Assembly (NCBI RefSeq): GCF_003072065.1
Contig: NZ_QCYG01000004.1
Span: forward strand, 186,001 to 250,000
From: Thalassorhabdomicrobium marinisediminis
Lineage (GTDB): Bacteria; Pseudomonadota; Alphaproteobacteria; Rhodobacterales; Rhodobacteraceae
DNA length: 64,000 nt
Reading direction: 5' to 3'
The number at the start of each line of letters is the position of its first letter. The first letter of the stretch is position 1. Below, one piece after another: positions 36,974 to 45,848 of the stretch. The notes beneath the pieces were generated by a model. The model made no database searches. It was not told the origin of the DNA and was given only the letters and a program-made list of their open reading frames with translations. Made by a program: the position numbers and the translations under genes.

Positions 36974-39817
36974 ATGACCTTCACGCCCACTGATTACCTG
37001 CCATACGATTTCGCGAACCGTCGCCACATCGGCCCCTCGCCCGAGGAGATGGATGCCATGCTGGACGTGGTGGGCGCGAAGGACCTTGACGCGCTGATCG
37101 ACGACACCCTGCCGCCGCAGATCCGCGCTAAGGCCCCCTTGGACTTTGGCAAACCCAAGTCCGAGCGTGAATTGCTCCACCACATGAAAGAGGTGGCCGG
37201 CAAGAACAAGGTGCTCGTCTCGCTCATCGGGCAGGGCTATCACGGCACGGTCACGCCGCCCGCGATCCAGCGCAACATTTTCGAGAACCCCGCCTGGTAC
37301 ACGGCCTATACGCCCTACCAGCCGGAAATCAGCCAGGGCCGGCTTGAGGCTTTGCTGAACTTCCAGACCATGGTCAGCGATCTGACCGGGCTGGAAATCG
37401 CCAACGCCTCGCTTCTGGATGAGGCGACCGCCTGCGCCGAGGCGATGACCATGGCGCAGCGGGTGGCCAAGTCCAAGGCCCCCGCCTTCTTCGTGGACGA
37501 GAATTGCCACCCGCAGAACATCAACGTGATGCGGACCCGGGCCGAGCCTCTGGGGATCGAGCTGATCATCGGCGATCCCGACGATCTGGACGCCGAGGCG
37601 GTCTTCGGCGCGATCTTCCAGTATCCCGGCACCCACGGGCGGCTGCGCGATTTCACGCCGCAGATGCAGGCGCTGCACGCCGCTAAGGCCGTGGGCGTCA
37701 TCGCCGCCGACCCGCTGTCTTTGACGCTGTTCAAGGAACCGGGTGCGATGGGCGCGGACATCGCCGTGGGCTCGACCCAGCGGTTCGGCGTGCCCGTGGG
37801 CTACGGCGGGCCGCACGCGGCCTATATGGCAACCAAGCAGGCCTATGCGCGCAACATGCCCGGCCGGATCGTCGGTGTCTCCATCGACGCCCACGGCAAT
37901 CGCGCCTACCGTCTGGCGCTGCAAACCCGCGAGCAGCACATCCGCCGCGAAAAGGCCACGTCGAACGTCTGCACCGCGCAGGCTTTGCTGGCGGTGATGG
38001 CCGGGTTCTATGCAGTGTTCCACGGGCCGAAAGGTCTCCGCGCCATCGCCGAGCGCATCCACCGCAAGACCGCGCGTCTGGCCGAAGGGCTCAAACAGGC
38101 GGGCTTCGATCCGCGCCCGGTGACCTTCTTCGACACCGTGACGGTCGAGGTGGGCGACAAACAGCGCGAGATCATGGACCGCGCCGTGGCGAACGGCGTC
38201 AACCTGCGCAAGGTCGGAGAGGACCGCATCGGCATCTCGCTGGATGAACGCACCCGCTCTGAGACCATCGAAGCGGTCTGGGCGGCCTTCGGCATTGATC
38301 GCAAGGACAAGGACTACACCCCGCACTACAGCGTGCCCGACAAGCTGATCCGCACCTCTGACTACCTGACGCATCCGGTGTTCCACATGAACCGGGCCGA
38401 GACGGAAATGATGCGCTACATGCGCCGTCTGGCCGACCGCGATCTGGCGCTCGACCGGGCGATGATCCCGCTGGGCTCTTGCACGATGAAGCTAAACTCC
38501 GCCGCCGAAATGATGCCGGTGAGCTGGGACGAATTCGCGCTGTTGCACCCTTACGTCCCCAAGGATCAGGCCAAGGGTTACACGCAGATGATCGACGATC
38601 TCTCGGCGAAACTGTGTGACATCACCGGCTATGACGCGATCTCGATGCAGCCGAACTCGGGCGCGCAGGGGGAATATGCGGGGCTACTGTCGATTGCGGG
38701 CTATCACCGTGCCCGGGGCGAGGAGCACCGCAATATCTGCCTCATCCCCATGAGCGCCCATGGCACCAACCCCGCCAGCGCGCAGATGGTCGGCTGGAAG
38801 GTGGTCCCGATCAAGTCGGCCGACAATGGCGACATCGATCTGGACGATTTCCGCGCCAAGGCCGAACAGCACGCCGACAATCTGGCCGCCTGCATGATCA
38901 CCTATCCCTCAACCCATGGCGTGTTCGAGGAAACCGTGACCGAGGTCTGCAAGATCACCCATGACGCGGGCGGGCAGGTCTATATCGACGGGGCCAATAT
39001 GAACGCCATGGTGGGCCTGTCGCGCCCCGGCGATCTGGGCGGTGACGTGAGCCACCTGAACCTGCACAAGACGTTCTGCATCCCCCACGGCGGCGGCGGT
39101 CCCGGCATGGGGCCGATCGGGGTCAAGGCGCATCTGATCGAACATCTGCCGGGCGATCCGGTGGAGGGCGAAGGTGCGGTGTCGGCGGCGGCCTTCGGCT
39201 CTCCGTCGCTTCTGCCGATCTCATGGGCCTATTGCCTGATGATGGGCGGTGAGGGGCTGACGCAGGCGACGCGGGTGGCGATCCTCAATGCCAACTACAT
39301 CGCCAAGCGGTTGGAAGGCGCGTTCGACGTGCTCTACAAGGGGCCGTCGGGCCGTGTGGCGCATGAGTGTATCATCGACACGCGCCCCTTCGCCGACAGC
39401 GCCAACGTCACCGTGGATGACATCGCCAAACGGCTGGTCGATTGCGGGTTCCACGCGCCGACCATGTCGTGGCCGGTGGCGGGCACGCTGATGATCGAAC
39501 CCACGGAATCCGAGACCAAGGCCGAGCTCGACCGGTTCTGCGATGCCATGCTCGCGATCCGGGCCGAGATTGCCGAGATCGAGGACGGCAAGATCGATGA
39601 CAAGAACAACCCGCTGAAGAATGCGCCCCACACGATGGAAGACCTCGTGAAGGACTGGGACCGCCCTTACAGCCGTGAGACGGGCTGCTTCCCGCCCGGC
39701 GCCTTCCGCGTCGACAAGTATTGGCCCCCGGTCAACCGCGTCGACAACGTCTGGGGCGACCGGAACCTGACGTGCACCTGCCCGCCAATGGAAGACTACG
39801 CCGAAGCGGCGGAATAA
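36974..39817 (+). CDS. gcvP: glycine dehydrogenase (decarboxylating), single-chain P protein
   Basis: GcvP decarboxylates glycine with pyridoxal phosphate and loads the methylamine on GcvH. The 947-residue protein is the fused single-chain type, with paired halves: [15 protein letters not shown] at the start, [12 protein letters not shown] in the first half, and the PLP lysine in [23 protein letters not shown] in the second. With gcvT and gcvH it makes the glycine cleavage operon; the lipoamide dehydrogenase (L protein) is not here. Confidence 0.97.
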   Translation: MTFTPTDYLPYDFANRRHIGPSPEEMDAMLDVVGAKDLDALIDDTLPPQIRAKAPLDFGKPKSERELLHHMKEVAGKNKVLVSLIGQGYHGTVTPPAIQRNIFENPAWYTAYTPYQPEISQGRLEALLNFQTMVSDLTGLEIANASLLDEATACAEAMTMAQRVAKSKAPAFFVDENCHPQNINVMRTRAEPLGIELIIGDPDDLDAEAVFGAIFQYPGTHGRLRDFTPQMQALHAAKAVGVIAADPLSLTLFKEPGAMGADIAVGSTQRFGVPVGYGGPHAAYMATKQAYARNMPGRIVGVSIDAHGNRAYRLALQTREQHIRREKATSNVCTAQALLAVMAGFYAVFHGPKGLRAIAERIHRKTARLAEGLKQAGFDPRPVTFFDTVTVEVGDKQREIMDRAVANGVNLRKVGEDRIGISLDERTRSETIEAVWAAFGIDRKDKDYTPHYSVPDKLIRTSDYLTHPVFHMNRAETEMMRYMRRLADRDLALDRAMIPLGSCTMKLNSAAEMMPVSWDEFALLHPYVPKDQAKGYTQMIDDLSAKLCDITGYDAISMQPNSGAQGEYAGLLSIAGYHRARGEEHRNICLIPMSAHGTNPASAQMVGWKVVPIKSADNGDIDLDDFRAKAEQHADNLAACMITYPSTHGVFEETVTEVCKITHDAGGQVYIDGANMNAMVGLSRPGDLGGDVSHLNLHKTFCIPHGGGGPGMGPIGVKAHLIEHLPGDPVEGEGAVSAAAFGSPSLLPISWAYCLMMGGEGLTQATRVAILNANYIAKRLEGAFDVLYKGPSGRVAHECIIDTRPFADSANVTVDDIAKRLVDCGFHAPTMSWPVAGTLMIEPTESETKAELDRFCDAMLAIRAEIAEIEDGKIDDKNNPLKNAPHTMEDLVKDWDRPYSRETGCFPPGAFRVDKYWPPVNRVDNVWGDRNLTCTCPPMEDYAEAAE

Positions 39818-39841
39818 CAGCGAGCTGGCCAAGATCGAGAG

Positions 39842-39873
39842 CCCCCGCCCGGTAAAACGGGCGGGGGTTTTCG
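39842..39873 (+). terminator. intrinsic terminator of the gcv operon
   Basis: CCCCCGCCCG pairs with CGGGCGGGGG across a TAAAA-like loop and is followed by TTTTCGTTT, 24 bases past the gcvP stop. Confidence 0.92.
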
Positions 39874-40090
39874 TTTGGAGGGGGGACACGGAAGAGGGCT
39901 GTGGCTGGGGTGCGCATACACAAGGGCTGCGTTGGCCCGCCGGGGTGGCGGAACGCCGCCCCGATGGGGGCGGGCCGGCGTTGCCCGGCGTGCCGCCGGG
40001 CTGGGGCGTCGAATTGTGGGGATTGATAGCAGACGAGCGGTTGAAAAAATCTCACAAGACGTGCGTCGTGCTGCGCGTGCGGCGATGACG
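39874..40090. other. non-coding GC-palindrome region between gcvP and the tRNA-Tyr duplication
   Basis: No credible gene is seen. It contains two strong hairpins: GGCCCGCC/GGCGGGCC at 39934-39976 enclosing a second GGCGG/CCGCC stem, and GCCCGGC/GCCGGGC at 39983-40001. The rest is unremarkable. Confidence 0.6.
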
Positions 40091-40254
40091 GTGGCCTGCG
40101 CGAACGCGAGTTGCTGCGCAATTCGCGGCCTCGCGCGGATCGGGTGGGGGTGATTGGGTGTGGCCCTATTGGCCCTTCGGGTGCCGAAATGCGGTGCATT
40201 TCGGCAGTGGTGGGCGACCCTGGAATCGAACCCGGCGTGCGTCTCCGCGAGGGA
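40091..40254 (+). repeat. tandem duplication, copy A (contains tRNA-Tyr 3' remnant)
   Basis: About 164 bases nearly identical to 40306-40466. Both run from GTGGCCTGCGCGAACGCGAG through TTGGCCCTTCGGGTGCC and ATGCGGTGCATTTCG into the 3' half of a tRNA-Tyr gene. Copy A ends where the anticodon region should begin. Confidence 0.85.
40208..40254 (-). pseudogene. tRNA-Tyr fragment (3' half only)
   Basis: The CCA end, acceptor strand, T arm and variable arm of tRNA-Tyr are present, but the anticodon stem-loop is missing and the sequence diverges at the junction. One T-stem base is changed (CCGGG for CCTGG), which breaks a pair. Faint similarity to the 5' half continues to about 40285. Confidence 0.8.
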
Positions 40255-40305
40255 ACCGCAGGTGGCCCTTGTCGCCGTGAGACCCTTGCGCATGCAGTGA
40301 CCGCA

Positions 40306-40466
40306 GTGGCCTGCGCGAACGCGAGTTGCTGCGCAATTCGCTGCCTCGCGCGGATTGGGGGGTGTCCGGGATTGGCCCTATTGGCCCTTCGGGTGCCGAA
40401 ATGCGGTGCATTTCGTCAGTGGTGGGCGACCCTGGAATCGAACCAGGCGTGCGTCTCCGCGAGGGA
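40306..40466 (+). repeat. tandem duplication, copy B (leads into the intact tRNA-Tyr)
   Basis: This is the partner of copy A, about 215 bases downstream in the same orientation. It covers the 3' flank and 3' half of the functional tRNA-Tyr. Small indels in the middle separate the two copies. Confidence 0.85.
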
Positions 40467-40503
40467 GTTACAGTCCCCTGCCACACCTTGCGGCCTGTCG
40501 CCC
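40420..40503 (-). tRNA. tRNA-Tyr (anticodon GTA)
   Basis: On the minus strand GGGCGAC pairs with GTCGCCC in the acceptor stem, followed by A and an encoded CCA. The anticodon loop is CTGTAAC (GTA). A long class II variable arm (TCGCGGAGACGCACG region) and the T loop TTCGATT fit tRNA-Tyr. Length is 84 bases including CCA. Confidence 0.95.
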
Positions 40504-40513
40504 ACTGGCGGCG

Positions 40514-40542
40514 TGAATAGCTTTGGCCTTGGGGGGCGTCAA
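40514..40542 (-). promoter_or_regulatory. promoter of tRNA-Tyr
   Basis: TTGACG and TATTCA are separated by exactly 17 bases on the minus strand. The -10 ends 11 bases before the tRNA 5' end, so transcription would begin a few bases ahead of the mature tRNA. Confidence 0.6.
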
Positions 40543-40624
40543 CCTCATTCAGCGCAATTCTTTGGCAGCCCTTGCGGTTTTTTGCGATCCCCCGCATGAG
40601 AGGGGCAACCGAAAGGATATGGCG

Positions 40625-41410
40625 ATGAAGAAACCTCAGTGGGTGGTCGACAAGGAGCGCGACAAACGGGCGGCGGCGAACCATACGGTGTGGCTGTTCG
40701 GCCTGCATGCGGTGCGTGACGCGCTGCTCAACCCGGCCCGGGAAAAGCTGCGGCTGGTGGTCACGCGCAACGCGCTGGACCGGCTGGGCGATGCGGTCAC
40801 TCCGGGCCAGAACGGCTGCCCCGAGCCCGAGATGTCCGAGCCGCGCAAGTTTGCCGCACCGCTCGACCCGCAATCGGTGCATCAGGGGGCTGCGCTTGAG
40901 GTCAAGCCGCTGGACTGGGGCAGCATCGCGGACCGCTGCATGGGCGACGGCAAGACCCCCCCGCGGGTGCTCTTGCTGGACCGGGTGACCGATCCGCACA
41001 ACGTGGGCGCAATCCTGCGGTCGGCGGAAGTGTTTGGCGCGCAGGCCGTCATCGCCATGAGCCGCCATGCCGCTCCGGAGACCGGCGCATTGGCCAAAAC
41101 CGCCAGCGGCGCGCTTGAGCGGCAGCCCTATCTGCGGGTGCGCAATCTGGCCGAGGCGATCACCGAGCTGCAGGACATGGGCTATCTGGTGCTGGGACTT
41201 GACGGTGAAGCCGAGGAGGGGATCGAGGCGGCGATCGAGGGCAAACGCGACCGCGCGATTGCGCTTGTGCTGGGTGCCGAAGGCCCCGGCCTGCGCGAGA
41301 AGACCAAACAGACCTGCGACAGATTGGTTAAAATCGACTTCGCCGGTGAATTTGGCTCGCTCAACGTCTCGAATGCGGCGGCGGTGGCCTTATATGCCTC
41401 CCGTGCCTAG
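40625..41410 (+). CDS. rlmB: TrmH-family 23S rRNA (guanosine-2'-O)-methyltransferase, RlmB-like
   Basis: This SPOUT methyltransferase probably methylates the 2'-O of G2251 in 23S rRNA. The N-terminal substrate-binding domain includes HTVWLFGLHAVRDALLNP. The catalytic domain shows the three SpoU motifs: LLLDRVTDPHNVGAILRSAEVFGA, IALVLGAEGPGL and GSLNVSNAAAVALYASRA. I chose the second of two close ATGs because AGGA is seven bases before it but only one base before the first. The 261-residue length is normal. The gene is divergent from tRNA-Tyr. Confidence 0.9.
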   Translation: MKKPQWVVDKERDKRAAANHTVWLFGLHAVRDALLNPAREKLRLVVTRNALDRLGDAVTPGQNGCPEPEMSEPRKFAAPLDPQSVHQGAALEVKPLDWGSIADRCMGDGKTPPRVLLLDRVTDPHNVGAILRSAEVFGAQAVIAMSRHAAPETGALAKTASGALERQPYLRVRNLAEAITELQDMGYLVLGLDGEAEEGIEAAIEGKRDRAIALVLGAEGPGLREKTKQTCDRLVKIDFAGEFGSLNVSNAAAVALYASRA

Positions 41411-41425
41411 GCAAAAGGAGGCTGC

Positions 41426-41761
41426 ATGCCCGTCACCAAGATCGCGACCTGCTGCTATTGCGGCACCCGCGCGGCGCTGCGCCTGCGGGGCGCGGAGCGA
41501 CATGAGCTGAGCTGCGCCAGCTGCGGCGCGCCGCTGCGGAACATGAAAGAGATGCCCGTGGCACGGGCGGCGGGATCGGTGGGCCAGTCCACCGGCAAGC
41601 CGGCGCGAAACCCGGCAAAACCGGTCGCGGCGCCATCTGCCAAGCGGTCCCGACCAGACCGCACTGAGACGCGAAATCCCAAAAAACGGCGAAATCGCAA
41701 GGGGTTGTGGCGCAAGATTGCCGAAGAGGTTTGGGACGAGATCGAGGATATTTTCGACTGA
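41426..41761 (+). CDS. small zinc-ribbon protein of unknown function
   Basis: A 111-residue protein with an N-terminal zinc ribbon made of two CxxC pairs (CCYCGTRAALR and LSCASCGAPLR), a basic, Pro/Lys/Arg-rich linker (residues 45-90) and an acidic amphipathic end (LWRKIAEEVWDEIEDIFD). It begins 15 bases after rlmB and is preceded by AGGAGGC, so it is probably co-transcribed. The ribbon plus basic linker suggests nucleic-acid binding, possibly with rRNA modification; this is inference. Confidence 0.75.
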   Translation: MPVTKIATCCYCGTRAALRLRGAERHELSCASCGAPLRNMKEMPVARAAGSVGQSTGKPARNPAKPVAAPSAKRSRPDRTETRNPKKRRNRKGLWRKIAEEVWDEIEDIFD

Positions 41762-41945
41762 GCGCGCCCGTCGCGGTCACGTTTGCCTGATCCCCCTTAC
41801 ATTTCTGCGAATCGTATCCATATCAGATCTGGAAACGGAGACTGGAACCTCTCTGTTTTGTCTTACTGTCCCTCGTTCCGTACCTCGCGCCCGCACAACG
41901 ATGCGGGCGCTTTTTTGTCACGATTTGATAGGCTAGGATCCGGAT
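41762..41945 (+). other. 184-base gap with a strong terminator; possible small RNA
   Basis: No reading frame of note. A terminator at 41887-41916 lies 125 bases beyond the zinc-ribbon stop, far for a simple gene end. TTACAT and TATCAG spaced by 18 bases upstream (about 41798-41827) could start a transcript of about 85 bases ending at this terminator. Confidence 0.35.
41887..41916 (+). terminator. strong intrinsic terminator
   Basis: GCGCCCGCA pairs with TGCGGGCGC around CAACGA, followed by six T residues. Confidence 0.93.
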
Positions 41946-42383
41946 ATGTATAGCGATGACCTGCTCAGGGATGTGTTCACCCGGACCGCCACGATTGCGG
42001 TCGTTGGCGTGTCGGCCAAACCCGAACGGCCAAGCCATTATGTGACCGAGTTCCTGCAACGAAAAGGCTACCGCGTGATCCCCGTCAATCGCGGTCTTGC
42101 GGGGCAGGAGCTGTTCGGCGAACGGGTTTATGGCTCGCTGTCCGAGGTGCCCGACGACGTGGACATGGTGGATATTTTCCGCCGGTCCGAGGCTGTGCCC
42201 GCCGTCGTTGAAGAAGCGCTCGCGCGTTGGCCGAAGCTTGGCACGATCTGGATGCAGATCGGGGTGGAGCACGCGGGGGCCGCCGCTGCGGCAGAAGCGC
42301 GGGGCGTGACCGTGATCCAGAACCGCTGCCCGAAGATCGAGTATCCCCGCCTGTTCGGGGCGGCATCGGTTGCTGACCTGTAG
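41946..42383 (+). CDS. CoA-binding domain protein (YccU-like)
   Basis: This 145-residue cytosolic protein consists of one CoA-binding Rossmann domain: IAVVGVSAKPERPSHYVTEFLQRKGYRVIPVNR at residues 14-46 and VDMVDIFRRSEAVPAVVEEAL in the middle, ending with the conserved NRCPKIEYPRLFG. YccU-type proteins bind CoA or related nucleotides; the cellular role is unknown. It is transcribed toward the Dabb-hisE-hisF-hisA genes and ends just before a dispersed repeat. Confidence 0.88.
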   Translation: MYSDDLLRDVFTRTATIAVVGVSAKPERPSHYVTEFLQRKGYRVIPVNRGLAGQELFGERVYGSLSEVPDDVDMVDIFRRSEAVPAVVEEALARWPKLGTIWMQIGVEHAGAAAAAEARGVTVIQNRCPKIEYPRLFGAASVADL

Positions 42384-42401
42384 CTGGTTTGGCGTGGGGT
42401 G

Positions 42402-42466
42402 AAGGGGGGGGCGCTGCCCCCGGCCTGCGGCCTCCCCCGGGATATTTTTTCAAGCAAAGATGGGAA
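42402..42466 (+). repeat. dispersed GC-rich intergenic repeat, copy 4
   Basis: GGGGGGGGCGCTGCCCCCGG, GGCCTGCGGCC, CCCCCGGGATATTTTTTC and AAGCAAAGATGGG follow each other, giving nested stems and then a T-run. It lies between convergent genes, where it could act as a terminator. Confidence 0.8.
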
Positions 42467-42491
42467 GGGCGGATCTTGGCGTGGGGGGCGT

Positions 42492-42779
42492 TCAGAGGGC
42501 GAGGTCGGCAGCGACGCGGATGTCGCGCAGGGGGCGCACGCGGCGGATCGATTCCGCATAGAGCGGGTGGGCCTTGTAGGCGGCGAGCGCGGCTTCATCC
42601 TCGAGATCGGCGATCACCACAAAATCCGGATGCGGGCCGGGGATCTCGTCCAGCCCGAGGTTGCGGTGCACTGCGAATGCCCGCGCGTGGGGATTGTCCT
42701 TGAGCAGCCAAAGGCCGGCTTCGATCTCGTCCAGGTCGGCGCGGTCGATGGCGGAGAAAAACGCGATGTGGCGGATCAT
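42492..42779 (-). CDS. Dabb-family (stress-responsive A/B barrel) protein
   Basis: This 95-residue protein is a ferredoxin-like alpha/beta barrel of the Dabb type. Visible marks are MIRHIAFFSA at the start (normally IxHxVxF), the His-containing LLKDNPHARAFAVHRNLGLD and the conserved DFVVIADLEDEAALAAYKAHPLY. Members are dimeric and mostly uncharacterised. It overlaps hisE by four bases (ATGA), so it is the last gene of the hisA-hisF-hisE unit. Confidence 0.85.
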   Translation of the reverse strand: MIRHIAFFSAIDRADLDEIEAGLWLLKDNPHARAFAVHRNLGLDEIPGPHPDFVVIADLEDEAALAAYKAHPLYAESIRRVRPLRDIRVAADLAL

Positions 42780-43078
42780 CGGCTGGCCTTTTCTTGCAGG
42801 CCCGATTGGGCGGTGCGGCGCGCCAGTTCGGCTTCGATCGCGTCAAGCGTGACTCCGTGGGCGGCGCACATGACCAAGAGGTGATAGACTACGTCGGCGG
42901 CTTCCGATGTCAGCCGCGCGGCATCCCCTTTCGTGGCTTCGATGATCGCCTCAACCGCTTCTTCACCGAATTTTTCGGCGGCCTTGTCCGGGTTGGCCAG
43001 CAGCCGGGCGGTCCAGCTTGTTTCGGCATCCGCTTGCGCGCGGGCGGCGATGGTTTGGGCGAGATCACGGATCGACAT
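42776..43078 (-). CDS. hisE: phosphoribosyl-ATP pyrophosphatase
   Basis: HisE hydrolyses phosphoribosyl-ATP to phosphoribosyl-AMP, the second step of histidine synthesis. The 100-residue protein has the MazG-like helical core: KAAEKFGEEAVEAIIEA (metal-binding Glu residues), AADVVYHLLVMCAAHGV. It begins one base after the hisF stop and overlaps the Dabb gene. Confidence 0.95.
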   Translation of the reverse strand: MSIRDLAQTIAARAQADAETSWTARLLANPDKAAEKFGEEAVEAIIEATKGDAARLTSEAADVVYHLLVMCAAHGVTLDAIEAELARRTAQSGLQEKASR

Positions 43079-43079
43079 G

Positions 43080-43838
43080 TCAGAGCCTCACAGGAATTCC
43101 GGCGGCATCCATATGCGCCTTGGCTTGCGGGATGGTGAAGGTGCCGAAGTGGAAGATCGACGCGGCGAGCACCGCAGACGCGCCGCCCTTGGTGACGCCT
43201 TCGACCAGATGATCCAGCGTGCCGACACCGCCGCTGGCGATGACCGGGATCGAGACCGCATCGGTGACAGCGCGGGTCAACTCGAGGTTGAAGCCGGATT
43301 TGGTACCGTCGTTGTCCATCGCGGTGAGCAGGATTTCCCCCGCGCCCTTGGCTTGCGCGGTCAGGGCGAATTCCACCGCGTCGATGCCGGTGGGGCGGCG
43401 CCCGCCATGGGTGAAGATTTCCCAGCGGCCCGGCGCGACGGTCTTGGCGTCGATGGCGCAGACGATGCACTGGGCGCCGAAGCGCAGCGCGGCTTCGGTC
43501 AGCACGTCCGGGTTCGCCACCGCCGCCGAGTTGAACGAGACCTTGTCGGCCCCTGCGAGCAACAGTTTGCGCACGTCCTCATGGCTGCGCACGCCGCCGC
43601 CGATGGTCAGCGGCATGAAGCAGGCCTCGGCCGTGCGGGTGGCCAGATCGTAGAGCGTGCCACGGTTCTCTTCCGTGGCCATGATGTCGAGGAAACAAAG
43701 CTCATCCGCGCCTGCCGCGTCATAGGCCTTGGCGGATTCCACCGGATCGCCGGCGTCGACCAGATCGACGAAGTTCACACCTTTGACAACGCGACCGTTG
43801 GCGACGTCAAGGCAGGGGATGATGCGGGTTTTCAACAT
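43080..43838 (-). CDS. hisF: imidazole glycerol phosphate synthase, cyclase subunit HisF
   Basis: HisF, a TIM barrel, uses ammonia from HisH to form imidazole glycerol phosphate and AICAR. The 252-residue product begins [20 protein letters not shown] (catalytic Asp11) and carries the second catalytic Asp in [13 protein letters not shown]. The ORF is open upstream, but the family start is at [11 protein letters not shown]. The partner hisH lies 1.4 kb away beyond hisA and the DUF2147 gene. Confidence 0.97.
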   Translation of the reverse strand: MLKTRIIPCLDVANGRVVKGVNFVDLVDAGDPVESAKAYDAAGADELCFLDIMATEENRGTLYDLATRTAEACFMPLTIGGGVRSHEDVRKLLLAGADKVSFNSAAVANPDVLTEAALRFGAQCIVCAIDAKTVAPGRWEIFTHGGRRPTGIDAVEFALTAQAKGAGEILLTAMDNDGTKSGFNLELTRAVTDAVSIPVIASGGVGTLDHLVEGVTKGGASAVLAASIFHFGTFTIPQAKAHMDAAGIPVRL

Positions 43839-43896
43839 GGGATACGGTCTAGGGGGCTTTGCGGGGGGCCGCAAGCGGCAGAGGCGCGCGGGTCGA

Positions 43897-44616
43897 TCAG
43901 CCTTTGAGCGTCTCGAGCGCGGTGGCAAGGTCGATGGCCCCGTCATAAAGCGCGCGGCCCGAGATCGCGCCGGAGATCACCCCGGTGGCTTTCAGCGCCG
44001 CGAGGTCCTCCATCGAGGAGACGCCGCCTGACGCGATCACCGGAATGTCCACCGCCCGGGCGAGGGCTTCGGTCGCGGCGATGTTGGGCCCTTTCATCGC
44101 GCCGTCGCGCAGGATGTCGGTGTAGATGATCGCGGCGATTCCAGCATCCTCGAACGAGTGGGCGAGGTCTTCGACCTGCACGTCGGTCTCCTCCGCCCAG
44201 CCCTTGGTGGCGACAAAGCCGTTGCGCGCGTCCAGCCCCACGGCGACCTGACCGGGGAACTCTTTCGCGGCCTCCCGCACAAGGGCGGGGTCCTCCACCG
44301 CCACGGTTCCAAGGATCACCCGGGCCAGCCCCTTGTCGAGCCAGCTTTCGATCGTTTTCATGTCGCGGATACCGCCACCCAGTTGCGCAGGCACCGGGCA
44401 GGCTTTGAGGATCGCTTCGACCGGGGCGGCGTTGACCGGCGCACCCGCGAAAGCGCCGTTGAGGTCCACCAGATGCAGCCATTCACACCCAGCGGCGACA
44501 AAGGCCCGGGCCTGAGCGGCGGGGTCGTCGTTGAACACCGTGGTCTGATCCATGTTGCCATGCACCAGCCGCACGGCCTGTCCGTCCTTGAGGTCAATCG
44601 CAGGGTAGAGGATCAT
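43897..44616 (-). CDS. hisA: phosphoribosylformimino-5-aminoimidazole carboxamide ribotide isomerase
   Basis: HisA isomerises ProFAR to PRFAR in histidine synthesis. The 239-residue TIM barrel opens [17 protein letters not shown] (catalytic Asp8) and has [26 protein letters not shown], and [16 protein letters not shown]. An in-frame GTG 11 codons earlier is less likely. It heads the hisA-hisF-hisE-Dabb unit and is divergent from the DUF2147 gene. Confidence 0.96.
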   Translation of the reverse strand: MILYPAIDLKDGQAVRLVHGNMDQTTVFNDDPAAQARAFVAAGCEWLHLVDLNGAFAGAPVNAAPVEAILKACPVPAQLGGGIRDMKTIESWLDKGLARVILGTVAVEDPALVREAAKEFPGQVAVGLDARNGFVATKGWAEETDVQVEDLAHSFEDAGIAAIIYTDILRDGAMKGPNIAATEALARAVDIPVIASGGVSSMEDLAALKATGVISGAISGRALYDGAIDLATALETLKG

Positions 44617-44745
44617 CGCAGGCACCTTTCGTTTGCCGCGTTTATGCACGCACCTGCGGCGGATGCAACGGACCCTACGTCACGGTTGAATGGAATCAGG
44701 GATTGCAGGCAGGATTGTCGCAATCTCAGGGAGGAGACACGCAAC

Positions 44746-45129
44746 ATGAAGACATTTCTGGTCACGCTTGCCGCCATGGTCGGCTTTGCCTCGGCGGCTT
44801 TTGCCGACCCCATCGAGGGAACATGGCGCACCGAAACGGATGACGGATCCTATGCGCTGGTGAATATCGCACCCTGCGGTCCGGCCTATTGCGGGGTGAT
44901 CGCGCGGACGTTCAACGCCTCGGGCGAATACCAATCGGAAAACATCGGCCGGCAGATCGTCATCAACATGGTGCCGCAGGGTGGCGGTGCCTATGAGGGG
45001 CAGGTCTGGCGTCCGTCCAACAACAAGGTCTACCTTGGCAAGATGGACATCTCAGGCAACACCGCGCGGCTGCGTGGTTGTGTTGCCGGGGGGCTGTTCT
45101 GTGCCAGCCAGACCTGGACGCGCAATTAA
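44746..45129 (+). CDS. DUF2147 secreted protein
   Basis: A 127-residue protein with a standard signal peptide (MKTFLVTLAAMVGFASAAFA, cut before DPIEGTW) and a DUF2147 domain, a small lipocalin-like beta barrel of unknown function. The domain opening GTWRTETDDGSYALVNIAPCG and the ending GCVAGGLFCASQTWTRN fit the family; two Cys pairs may be disulfides. GGGAGGAG lies 12 bases before the ATG. It is on the opposite strand between hisH and hisA. Confidence 0.9.
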   Translation: MKTFLVTLAAMVGFASAAFADPIEGTWRTETDDGSYALVNIAPCGPAYCGVIARTFNASGEYQSENIGRQIVINMVPQGGGAYEGQVWRPSNNKVYLGKMDISGNTARLRGCVAGGLFCASQTWTRN

Positions 45130-45174
45130 GACTCAACTTGAGGATCGCGCCGCAGTGATCTGAGGAGCAAAGGA

Positions 45175-45210
45175 AAGCCGCACCCGGAGATTGACGGGCG
45201 CGGCTTTTTT
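45175..45210. terminator. bidirectional terminator between DUF2147 and hisH
   Basis: AAAGCCGC and GCGGCTTT form the outer stem, with CCCG/CGGG inside. TTTTTT on the plus strand runs into the hisH stop codon; the minus strand has TTTCCTTT. Confidence 0.85.
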
Positions 45211-45848
45211 CATGGGGTCCAGCCGAGGAAGTTGGCAATCATGCGCAGGCCCGCCGATTGGCTTTTCTCGGGGTGGAACTGCATCCCGATGATATTGTCT
45301 CGCCCAACGATGGCGGTGATGTCGCCGCCGTAGTCGCAATGGGCGAGCCGTTGGGTGGGGTCGGTCATCTGCATCGCCCAGGAATGGACGAAATAGGCGT
45401 GATCTCCGGTCAGAATGCCCTGAAGCACCGGGTGCGGGGCGTCAATCACCAGATCGTTCCAGCCCATGTGCGGCACCGGTAGGGTTGGGTCGGCAGGCGT
45501 GATCGCGCGAATCTCGCCGTCGATCCAGCCAAGGCCCTGGGTCTCTTGATATTCAAACCCGCGCGTGCCGAGCATCTGCATGCCAACGCAAATGCCCAGA
45601 AACGGCACGGCCCGATCCTCGACCGCTTCGCGGAGCGCGTCCGCAAGGCCCGGGATGCCATGCAACTGGGCCTGACAATGGGGGAAGGCCCCGTCTCCGG
45701 GCAGCACGATCCGGTCGGCGCGGCGGACGGCATCAGGGTCCGAGGTGACCTGCACCCGGCCTGCACCCGTCTCGCTGGCCATCCGTTCAAACGCCTTCTG
45801 CGCCGAATGCAGATTGCCGCTGTCGTAGTCGATCAGGACCGTGGTCAA
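45210..45848 (-). CDS. hisH: imidazole glycerol phosphate synthase, glutaminase subunit HisH
   Basis: HisH hydrolyses glutamine and channels ammonia to HisF. The 212-residue class I amidotransferase has [20 protein letters not shown], the Cys elbow [13 protein letters not shown] and the His-Glu pair in [13 protein letters not shown]. It overlaps hisB by four bases (ATGA). It is followed by a shared terminator, so hisB-hisH form one transcription unit separate from hisA-hisF-hisE. Confidence 0.96.
   Translation of the reverse strand: MTTVLIDYDSGNLHSAQKAFERMASETGAGRVQVTSDPDAVRRADRIVLPGDGAFPHCQAQLHGIPGLADALREAVEDRAVPFLGICVGMQMLGTRGFEYQETQGLGWIDGEIRAITPADPTLPVPHMGWNDLVIDAPHPVLQGILTGDHAYFVHSWAMQMTDPTQRLAHCDYGGDITAIVGRDNIIGMQFHPEKSQSAGLRMIANFLGWTP

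Noticed and set aside
35918-38386. An 822-codon minus-strand frame across gcvT, gcvH and gcvP
   Set aside because: It is a mirror frame spanning three well-supported genes and gene boundaries, with no recognisable domain.
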